Assembly (NCBI GenBank): GCA_032139905.1
Contig: JAQJDB010000006.1
Span: 992,001 to 1,056,000 of the forward strand
Direction: 5' to 3'
Length of the DNA: 64,000 nt
Source: Nitrospira sp. MA-1
GTDB taxonomy: Bacteria; Nitrospirota; Nitrospiria; Nitrospirales; UBA8639
Below the pieces are notes generated by a model. The model was not told where the DNA came from. It did not search any database and saw only the letters and a program-made list of their open reading frames with translations. Each line of letters starts with the position of its first letter. The first letter of the stretch is position 1. A program made the translations under genes and the position numbers. Shown here one piece after another: positions 46,235-52,708 of this stretch.

Positions 46235-46735
46235 ATGCCACTGGAAAAAGAGGATGGAGCCAAAGTTCTCCAGTTGATCACCTCCCGGTACAATGACCGG
46301 GAATGGAGAAAAAAAATTGAAAAGACCTTAAGCTTACCCCCATCGGGGTTGAAAGACGAAGATCAACGCAAAGCATTTCTCTATCTTAAGGTCGGGCTGC
46401 AAATGTACAAATCCCGCAGGGCGGATGCTCCTTCTTGGATTGTGGGAGGTTTTGCCACGAAGGAAGTGATTGACCGGGCATTGTTTAAGCCCACGGTTAT
46501 TGATCCCGATTTTACCAAAGACCAGGTGGCTGGCTTTGGAGAAGATCCGGGTTCGGAAGTCGATGCGGTCTGGTGGGAGGACATGCTCGTCAATTGGTTT
46601 GAAGAGCCGGAAGAAGAGGGCGATGACGAGGCCGAGGCTGAATCATCTGAGGAAGGAGAACTATCTACTGAAGCCGCCAATGCCTCTGACGACTCCACAA
46701 AAAGTCCATCTCACGCAAAAAAACCCACTACCTAA
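46235..46735 (+). CDS. Protein of unknown function with acidic C-terminus
   Basis: I do not recognise this 166-residue protein. Residues 1-120 look like a compact, mostly helical domain with many charged residues and several tryptophans (YNDREWRKKIEKTL, PSWIVGGFATKEVIDRAL, DAVWWEDMLVNWFEEP). From about residue 122 the chain is low-complexity and acidic (Glu, Asp, Ser, Ala), then ends basic. GGAG lies upstream of ATG 46235. It sits between tldE and plsC on the same strand; no signal peptide or membrane helix is seen, so it is probably cytoplasmic. Confidence 0.7.
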   Translation: MPLEKEDGAKVLQLITSRYNDREWRKKIEKTLSLPPSGLKDEDQRKAFLYLKVGLQMYKSRRADAPSWIVGGFATKEVIDRALFKPTVIDPDFTKDQVAGFGEDPGSEVDAVWWEDMLVNWFEEPEEEGDDEAEAESSEEGELSTEAANASDDSTKSPSHAKKPTT

Positions 46736-46767
46736 GTTATTTTTGTCAGGCTTCTCGCGGGTCTCTT

Positions 46768-47490
46768 GTGCCTATTTTCAACAGTAAGGGCATGGAGGGA
46801 CATACTTCTATACCGACTCACCGGCCTTTTTCCTCTTCATCGTTGAAAGTTTCAGCGACACACAAGGGCTTCGTCTATTCTTCCTTGCATCGATTAAACT
46901 CCTGGGTTTGTCGGCTTATGTATGGTGTGGTGGCGAAGCCATACCCGGTTCCTGTAGACGGTCCGGCATTGATTGTCTGTGACCATACTTCAATGGGGGA
47001 TCCATTGGTGTTATTGGCCACAGCAGGACGTCCTATTCGATTTTTGATGGCAAATGAGATCTATGCCAAGTCGCACATTCGTTGGGTATTTCGAGCGTTT
47101 CGTTGTATTCCGGTACAACGAGGCAAGCGGGATATTCGTGCAATTCGCACGATGTTGGAGGGGTTGGCAGCGCAGGAGGTGATCGGCCTTTTTCCGGAAG
47201 GCGGATTGGATCGGCATCGTTTAGATGCGGGGCATTTGGGGGTGGGCTATCTGGCAATTAAATCCGGCGCGCCTGTTATCCCGGCGTCTATTGTCTGGGA
47301 CGGCCCCCATTCGGTGACGTCGATGGTCAAAACGCTCTTGGTTCCGAGTAAGGCGAGAATTCGATATGGGAAACCCCTGCAATTCCCTCAAGAGGTTCGT
47401 CCGAGAAAGGAATCCCTTCAATCGTGCACCAAGGAAATTATGAAACACATTGAAGGATTGAGGGAAAGCCTGCTGTCTGATGTATCCTAA
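46768..47490 (+). CDS. plsC: 1-acyl-sn-glycerol-3-phosphate acyltransferase family (PlsC)
   Basis: This protein of about 240 residues carries the PlsC motifs: motif I CDHTSMGDP (His and Asp of the HX4D site), VFRAFRCIPVQRGKRD (motif II area), LFPEGGLDRH (motif III) and the Pro-containing block GAPVIPASI (motif IV). It acylates lysophosphatidate on the inner membrane, upstream of CdsA in phospholipid synthesis. GTG 46768 and ATG 46792 are both possible starts. It is the last ordinary gene before the accessory island. Confidence 0.88.
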   Translation: MPIFNSKGMEGHTSIPTHRPFSSSSLKVSATHKGFVYSSLHRLNSWVCRLMYGVVAKPYPVPVDGPALIVCDHTSMGDPLVLLATAGRPIRFLMANEIYAKSHIRWVFRAFRCIPVQRGKRDIRAIRTMLEGLAAQEVIGLFPEGGLDRHRLDAGHLGVGYLAIKSGAPVIPASIVWDGPHSVTSMVKTLLVPSKARIRYGKPLQFPQEVRPRKESLQSCTKEIMKHIEGLRESLLSDVS

Positions 47491-47540
47491 GCCGTGTTAA
47501 CCTGGAAGTTTCTTCTAGGGGCAGACATCCTCAAATTTCC

Positions 47541-47570
47541 GTCATACCGGCAGTTGTAAGTGGGTATCCA
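47541..47570. repeat. Short inverted repeat (GTCATACC ... GGTAT)
   Basis: CATACC and GGGTATCC flank a 13-base spacer. The form (GTCAT-ACC ... GGGTATCCA) resembles small dispersed intergenic repeats of the type GTCATTCC...GGAATCCA common in many genomes. Only one copy is seen here. It stands immediately left of repeat copy R1. Confidence 0.35.
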
Positions 47571-47601
47571 TCTTGAAACCCTGTCTACAATGTTGAAGTT
47601 T

Positions 47602-47976
47602 TGCCGGGTTTCGGCCCGGCAGCCGAGCCACTTTTGTTTCGGCAAAAGTAGCCAAAACCATCTTGGCCATGCTGTGGCCCTTCGGGTTCCCTGCGCGGTT
47701 CGCCGACCCCGGCGTCGCGCAAACTCGCAAGGCTCAAACAATGCGCGCCTTTTCTCCGGGGTCGGCTGCACTGCTCGGCCACATCACAAGGCCAGGGGAG
47801 TCTGCTGAAACTGAGCTTTCTTTAATTATAGAGGACGAACTCGCGGAGTTTACCCTGAGTCAGTTCGAAGACCTCAGGTCCCGCCGGCTGACACGAGCAT
47901 CCGCCCATGTGGCGGAACGGCAGGCGGCGGTCAGGGAAAGGGAGACAAAAGTAAGTAAAAAGGTACACTACCTATC
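47602..47976 (+). repeat. Structured repeat, copy R1
   Basis: The first 211 bp match copy R2 with a single difference (47650). Elements in order: GCCGGG-loop-CCCGGC hairpin (47603-47620); hairpin GCCACTTTTG/CAAAAGTAGC (47627-47652, one mismatch, loop TTTCGG); outer stem GCCGACCCCGG (47702-47712) with CCGGGGTCGGC (47756-47766); inner stem CGCGCA/TGCGCG (47716-47721, 47742-47747) around a conserved 20-base loop. A diverged tail follows, with a CCCTGAG...TCGAAG...CTCAG block and a GGCAGGCG module, to about 47976. The frames crossing it are not credible proteins. Probably a non-autonomous mobile element or structured RNA. Confidence 0.85.
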
Positions 47977-48105
47977 TCACCATATGCTGGATTTTCAGAT
48001 GCTCTCCATACTGTATGGCAAGACCTGGCCCTAACCCCGCAGTTCCCGTGTAGCCAACGATATCTTCTCACACGACGCAGTTTGGCTGTTCGCTAACGCT
48101 AAATT

Positions 48106-48642
48106 TCAGGGGCACGGCTTGTCCGCATCCGCTGGAGGGCCTTTTCCGATAATTTTTCTGAATTTTTTTCCAATTTTGTTAGCAAAATTCTGGACCTTTT
48201 CTTCTGGAATGGCACCGCTCATCAACATAGGTTGAAAGAATGCATCATGCCATTCGAGCAAAACTGCATCGTTACGGTAGACATGGAAATGAACAGCCAA
48301 TTCTGGCCCCGCATGGTGTTTCATGATCCCAGACAACTCGGTCAATACGATACGCGTTGCAGGGACGTGAAATATCTTCGGGCGTGGCCATATAGTTCCC
48401 ATCGCCACGTGTAATGTTTCCGGAACTGAGTGTATGGCGAAGAAACGATTGATCTCTGCGTCCGGAGAGCCACCCTCAAAATAGAGAAGTGCATCTTCTG
48501 GAATCCAGCCTTTGAGTGCGTTGAACAATTCTTCGAAGGTATTCGGTCCTTCAAGCTCCCAATGGGTTCCTCTGGTGCTCAGACGAATACCTTCCATTTC
48601 GTCGTTTGGTATCGCTTTGAATAGTCTACTGAGCCAATCCAT
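48106..48642 (-). CDS. Unknown 178-residue protein
   Basis: I do not recognise this protein. It starts MDWLSRLFKAIPNDEMEGIR and has alternating polar and hydrophobic stretches that suggest an alpha/beta fold, with GWIPEDALLYFEGG, HVPATRIVLTELSGIMKHH and HFHVYRNDAVLLEWHDAF. The last 25 residues are basic then Gly/Pro rich. There is no signal peptide or membrane helix. It lies alone between repeats R1 and R2 in the accessory island. Its size and setting resemble immunity or small island proteins, but nothing specific supports that. Confidence 0.65.
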   Translation of the reverse strand: MDWLSRLFKAIPNDEMEGIRLSTRGTHWELEGPNTFEELFNALKGWIPEDALLYFEGGSPDAEINRFFAIHSVPETLHVAMGTIWPRPKIFHVPATRIVLTELSGIMKHHAGPELAVHFHVYRNDAVLLEWHDAFFQPMLMSGAIPEEKVQNFANKIGKKFRKIIGKGPPADADKPCP

Positions 48643-48854
48643 TATTGTCTCTTTGCCGAACAGAGTCCGCAGCTGAGCGGGGGGCCTGAGGCTTGTCTGG
48701 TCCAGCCGCTAGTTTGGCCGCCGCAGGCGGCTGATGAGCGGCTACAGCCCTTCGCTTCCAAAGGATTGTCAATGATCTCCTCGGGTGCCATATCGAAAGA
48801 CATCTTGAAAGGTTTGGCTCTTTTGTCCTACTGGAAAGGAGCTGCCCCTCGTTC

Positions 48855-49412
48855 TTAGAAGAGTATGGATAACGTCTCGTCGGCTTTAGAATACAGCGTA
48901 TGCTCTGCTATCAGCAAAAACCTTGTGTTGGTTTCAAAGAATTTCCGCTTCGTCTGGAAGATGCCGGGTTTCGGCCCGGCAGCCGAGCCACTTTTGTTTC
49001 GGCAAAAGTGGCCAAAACCATCTTGGCCATGCTGTGGCCCTTCGGGTTCCCTGCGCGGTTCGCCGACCCCGGCGTCGCGCAAACTCGCAAGGCTCAAACA
49101 ATGCGCGCCTTTTCTCCGGGGTCGGCTGCACTGCTCGGCCACATCACAAGGCCAGGGGAGTCTGCTGAAACTAAGCTTTTTTAAATTATAGAATACCAAC
49201 TCGAGGAGCCTGCCCTGAGTTTTTTCGAAGGGCTCAGACAAGGTCCGCTGGTTGATAAGAGCGTCCACCCCTAGGGCCGGGCGGCAGGCGCCAGTCAGGG
49301 AAAGTGGGAAAAATTGAAGTAGCAAAAGAGGTTAGCCAACGAACACGCGTCGCCGCTGAATGGGTCCCAATTGCTCGAACACCTCTTTAAGAAATTCAAC
49401 GTATTCGCTCAT
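48855..49412 (-). pseudogene. tfoX-like gene interrupted by repeat R2
   Basis: The 5' part (49412 to 49334) reads MSEYVEFLKEVFEQLGP, then IQRRRVFVG, which is the N-terminus of the TfoX N-terminal domain family; at the position of the family motif FGGYG the frame meets the repeat and stops. Beyond the repeat, the same strand reads KFFETNTRF, LLIAEHTLYSKADET (48946 to about 48876), matching the next family strands (FALIADNTLYLKAD). The downstream part then ends after a few unrelated residues. TfoX-type proteins regulate competence in some gammaproteobacteria; many family members have no known role. The gene is broken and presumably dead. Confidence 0.7.
48962..49333 (+). repeat. Structured repeat, copy R2, inserted in tfoX
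   Basis: Positions 48962-49172 match R1 with one difference; the tail to about 49333 is diverged but still alignable. Hairpin GCCACTTTTG/CAAAAGTGGC (48987-48996, 49003-49012) is perfect here. Outer stem 49062-49072 with 49116-49126; inner stem 49076-49081 with 49102-49107; loop 49082-49101. The element is bounded by two halves of a tfoX-like gene, which fixes its ends to within about 20 bp and gives a length near 375 bp. No coding potential is evident. No clear target duplication was found by eye. Confidence 0.85.
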
Positions 49413-49930
49413 TAGGATTGCAAGGGGTCTTTCGGGAACCAATCCAATTCATAATCTGCCATATCCGAAACACCCACATTCAATCTTAGAAAAAGACCAT
49501 ATTGATAGTTGAATGGGGGCTTAATGAATTCTTCAAGCTTTCTTCGATCAAAATTTCCATTGTCTGGATTTGATGTTTTCTTTACTTCAATTACCAGCAA
49601 ATTACTATTCTCATTTCTATGGTGAACAATGATGTCAGGGAAAACCGTTTTGGCCTCAGTATCGTCAATTCGGGTTGTACCATTTGGCACCACCAACTTT
49701 TTCGTAAGATCATGATCGCGGTTATATTCACAATCAACGTGCCACTTCCGGAATTCTTTCTGCAAATATTCCGCCAACTTATGCGACATGGAGCGCTCAT
49801 TCACATTACATTGCAGAAGAAACGCATCTTGCCGAATGAGCAAGTTAATTGCCTTCATAACTCGAGTTTCAATGAAAGACCGGCTGTAGGTTTTCATGAT
49901 TGCCATATTCGCTTTTCGAGTTCTATTCAT
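49412..49930 (-). CDS. PD-(D/E)XK nuclease-like protein
   Basis: This 172-residue protein shows the ordered residues of a PD-(D/E)XK nuclease core: a helix with Glu54 (SHKLAEYLQKEF), then DCEYNRDHD, Asp99 in FPDIIVHHRN, and Glu115-Val-Lys117 in LLVIEVKK. The catalytic set is complete. Small stand-alone proteins of this kind are common next to mobile DNA and are of unknown role. Its stop overlaps the start of the broken tfoX gene (TAATG), suggesting a former two-gene unit. The start is uncertain: ATG 49930 or the internal ATG at 49906. Confidence 0.72.
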   Translation of the reverse strand: MNRTRKANMAIMKTYSRSFIETRVMKAINLLIRQDAFLLQCNVNERSMSHKLAEYLQKEFRKWHVDCEYNRDHDLTKKLVVPNGTTRIDDTEAKTVFPDIIVHHRNENSNLLVIEVKKTSNPDNGNFDRRKLEEFIKPPFNYQYGLFLRLNVGVSDMADYELDWFPKDPLQS

Positions 49931-49983
49931 CTATAGCCCCGCATAGAGGGGACGGCTACTAGCACATCCTCTCTATGCCTTTT

Positions 49984-51099
49984 CTAAATCTCAAAGTTGC
50001 GGTCCTTCAGTTCTTCACAAGCACCGTCTAACCCTGGGAACAAGGAGCCAGCAGTGATACCCATGAAGCGCAGCTCTTGTACGACTTTATCCCGTTCGCT
50101 TGCCGGCAGATCGATCGCCGACAAGTACGTCTTCCCTGGAGATTCCTTTAATTTAATATATGACTCGATATCGTCAACATTAGTAACTGTTGATGCCGCT
50201 TGTTGAGGAATCATTCTTTCATTTTCAATGGCCAGGAACTCTCCGATTGATACGTGAGGGACAGCAGTGGCAAGCATCACAAGTTGGGGCCAATCGGATT
50301 TCCACTGCAACTGATCGAATACCAATACTCTCACTTTGGCATTGGCATCTGCCTGGGCGGCTGTTGCACTCGATATTGCTCAGTAAGCGAAAAAAGCCGC
50401 AACGTATGGAGAGTAAGTCCAATCGAGTAAAGGCGTAGGATAGCCATGATGTTGGACCAGATTAAAGAAAGCGCCGTTCTCATTTGGGTTTTCCAAATTG
50501 AAGACATGTCTTGTTCGCGCGCTAAGATGCTTGTGGAGAATTTGAATGTCCTCGCTCAGAAACCTAGTCAGGTCTGCGCGACCCGCACGGTGAAAGGACG
50601 TTCGTAGACGCCACGGCTCCGTTTGGCCACGGAACAAGAATCTCCTGCTTTCTAGCCTTTCGACATATGTCTTAAATTCACCCCATTCTTGAATCAGTGG
50701 AACTAACTCAGACGGGTTGGCTGCTCTTGAGCGAAAGAGTTTGCAGTTGCCGACTGCCCCTAAATTTGTCGTCCATGCCAACGTCAGTTCGTCGGAATGA
50801 TAGTTTGCACACACATCCGCATACTCCGACACGGCAACGTTGGCTCCATAATGTTTTCTTACCTCATCCCATGTATCAGGGATTCCGGTTTTCGGGTTAA
50901 TAGGATGTATCACGTCCGTACGGAATTTGGCTGCTGAACTCTTGTCGTAGGTGCGAAAAAATGCCGCAGTACTAGGGAAACTTCTGTCGGATTCGTTAAG
51001 ATAAGCGACCCCTTGATAATATGTTCTACGCTCGTCGATATTCACTACGATTAAGCCTTCGGATGACTCACCGTATCTACCAATCCACTGACCGTTCAT
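49984..51099 (-). pseudogene. FRG-domain protein gene with one in-frame TGA
   Basis: The frame from 51099 to 49984 would encode about 370 residues but carries a TGA at 50382-50380. Before it, the FRG motif is clear (RRFLFRGQTEPWRLRTSFHR, then NLVQHHGYPTPLLDWTYSPY and VAAFFAY); after it the same frame continues with AISSATAAQ, VRVLVFDQLQW and the family ending LRFMGITAGSLFPGLDGA. So one base change separates it from an intact gene; CGA or TGG are possible ancestors. FRG proteins are of unknown biochemical role, often in islands and defence-like loci. Sequencing error or readthrough are alternatives to decay. Confidence 0.8.
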
Positions 51100-51278
51100 G
51101 CGACAACTCTCAATAACGATCTAACAATGATAAAATTGGACCGCATAAGCTGCAGAGTGCTGGTTTTTACACCGGATAAACTACCTTTGCATTCCTTACC
51201 GAAAACGTGTGAACCATCTACGTTCAATTCCCCACTCACTCTAACTGATTTATCAGGGGAACTTATGTGGATCAGCAT
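51096..51278 (-). CDS. Small hypothetical protein overlapping the FRG gene start
   Basis: This 60-residue frame ends in TGA that overlaps the ATG of the FRG gene (ATGA), the usual sign of coupling, and AAAGGGA lies about 5 bp before its ATG. The sequence (MLIHISSPDKSVRVSGELNV and so on) has no recognised family, signal peptide or membrane helix. It may be a real leader gene or a chance frame; only position and the ribosome-binding site support it. Confidence 0.3.
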   Translation of the reverse strand: MLIHISSPDKSVRVSGELNVDGSHVFGKECKGSLSGVKTSTLQLMRSNFIIVRSLLRVVA

Positions 51279-51485
51279 TAGATCCCTTTCTTGATTAAGA
51301 TTAAAGGCCGTCCTATGGACTCCAGAAACTTCCTATAGGTTCATGAAGAGTCGAGTCAGGAGATAATTTAATAATCATCGAAATAAGTCAACTAAAGATT
51401 AGTGTATTTTCGAAAATTATTCGAGGTCGAAACCAAACGCTCAAATCCACCTGGTCTCCTTTCAACCACGAATACCGTCGTTGAG

Positions 51486-51748
51486 CTGGGCACAGATTCT
51501 TCGCGGAGCCTGCCCTGAGCGGAGTCGAAGGGGCTCAGAATGACAGAGTAGCCGAGAAATCCGACGCCTGCCGTCTGGCAAAGGGAGGGACGCTCTTTTC
51601 CTCTGCGGACCTTGTTTGAGCCAGGCGAGTTGGTCCGCTCTCCCCAAATTGGCGTCCGTCCCCTCTTATGAGGCCAGACGGGGCGTCAATGGTTTTGGCC
51701 ACTTTTGCCGAAACAAAAGTGGCTCGTGGCGCGGGGGCGAAACCCGGC
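51486..51748 (-). repeat. Structured repeat, copy R3 (opposite orientation)
   Basis: This diverged copy reads on the minus strand relative to R1/R2. On the + strand: a CCCTGAG...TCGAAGG...CTCAG block (about 51503-51538), outer stem GGACGC (51588-51593) with GCGTCC (51652-51657), inner stem GCGGACC (51605-51611) with GGTCCGC (51632-51638) around the conserved 20-base loop, then ATGGTTTTGG and the perfect hairpin GCCACTTTTG/CAAAAGTGGC (51698-51723, loop CCGAAA), then GCGAAACCCGGC. Stem sequences differ from R1/R2 but pairing is kept. Confidence 0.8.
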
Positions 51749-51800
51749 AACACAAAAAATCATGCCAACACCAAATCTTCCAGAATTTCATCTCAAATGA

Positions 51801-51986
51801 CCGGACGCCTGCCGGCCAGCCCCATGATCGGACGCTCTTGTTCTTGACGGGCTTGTGTGAGCGCCGCGAGTTAGCCCGTCTCCCCCCTTCGCGTCTGATC
51901 AATCTGATGAGCCCGGGCGGGGCGTCAATGGTTTTGGGTCCTTTTGCCGAAACAAAAGGACCTCGGCTGTTGGGCCGAAACACAGC
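51801..51986 (-). repeat. Structured repeat, copy R4 (opposite orientation)
   Basis: It follows R3 in the same orientation. Outer stem GATCGGACGC (51826-51835) with GCGTCTGATC (51891-51900), 10 bp with one G-T pair; inner stem GACGGGC (51846-51852) with GCCCGTC (51874-51880); loop TTGTGTGAGC...GCGAGTTA; then ATGGTTTTGG and hairpin GGTCCTTTTG/CAAAAGGACC (51937-51962, loop CCGAAA). Compared with R3, both the inner stem and the hairpin have changed on both arms. The last feature is a GCTGT/ACAGC pair around GGGCCGAAAC. Confidence 0.8.
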
Positions 51987-52014
51987 ATCTGCTAATTAAT
52001 TGGTTAAATGGTTT

Positions 52015-52674
52015 CTAGAACAGGCTCATTTGGGTGGGTGGATCGGCTGGAGTTTTATCTTTGGAAGAGGCTTGGGATGAGGGAAGGGTTGGTGGTGACG
52101 CGGTTTGCGGGAGGGTGGGAGTTTTGCTCATACCTTCCAGGACAGTCTTGAGTTTTTGGAAATCCTCCTTGAGAGGAACCCGGAGATTTCCCTGGTGGAG
52201 TGCGGCTGCCGGATGAAGCAGTGGGAACACGATGAAGTTGGGCATTCGAATGACTTGCCCGCGTACTTTGGTGATACCGACTTTTCTTTCCAATAACGTT
52301 TGTGTGGCAAAGTTTCCTAAGGTGCAAACCAATTTAGGTTTGATGAGTTCAATTTGTTGAAGCAGGAACGGTTTGCATGTCTCGATTTCTTCCGGAAGAG
52401 GATCTCGATTGTTGGGTGGCCGACATTTAATGACGTTGGCAATGAAAATATCTGCGCGACTGAGCCCGATTGATTGCAGCAACTCGTTGAGTAATTTTCC
52501 TGCCGCTCCGACAAAAGGCTCTCCCTTCTGGTCTTCATAAAAACCCGGGGCTTCTCCAACAAACATGATGTCAGCCTGAGGATGTCCTGTCCCAAACACC
52601 ACCTGAGTGCGTCCTGAAGACAATGCACATCGTTGGCATTCGTGAAGGGATGATTTGAGTTCATGAAGATCCAT
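52015..52674 (-). CDS. Type 4 uracil-DNA glycosylase (4Fe-4S)
   Basis: This 219-residue enzyme removes uracil from DNA. Four cysteines fit the iron-sulfur site: Cys13 and Cys16 (HECQRCALS), Cys84 (NVIKCRPP) and Cys100 (EIETCKPFL). Catalytic and binding motifs are GEAPGFYED and, near residue 155, LLHPAAAL. The C-terminal 40 residues are rich in Pro, Ser and Thr and look disordered. It lies 34 bp downstream of hpnE on the same strand, so it may share the transcript, although no functional link is known. Confidence 0.93.
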   Translation of the reverse strand: MDLHELKSSLHECQRCALSSGRTQVVFGTGHPQADIMFVGEAPGFYEDQKGEPFVGAAGKLLNELLQSIGLSRADIFIANVIKCRPPNNRDPLPEEIETCKPFLLQQIELIKPKLVCTLGNFATQTLLERKVGITKVRGQVIRMPNFIVFPLLHPAAALHQGNLRVPLKEDFQKLKTVLEGMSKTPTLPQTASPPTLPSSQASSKDKTPADPPTQMSLF

Positions 52675-52708
52675 TGAGGGGGGATCTTAAATTTGACGGT
52701 TTTGGATG

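Noticed and set aside
47663-48034. Open frames crossing repeat R1, and similar ones crossing R2 (48855-49325)
   Set aside because: They translate the structured repeat in several frames at once, with Arg/Pro/Gly-rich low-complexity sequence and no start signal. Only the end of the R2 frame is informative, as part of the tfoX remnant.
48690-48760. Possible integron attC site, with nested stems AGCCGCT/AGCGGCT and GCCGCC/GGCGGC
   Set aside because: The stems are real, but RYYYAAC and GTTRRRY ends are missing and no integrase gene is seen in the window.
47602-49333. Repeat R1/R2 as a known insertion sequence or CRISPR
   Set aside because: There is no transposase frame, no terminal inverted repeats of IS type and no regular repeat-spacer pattern.
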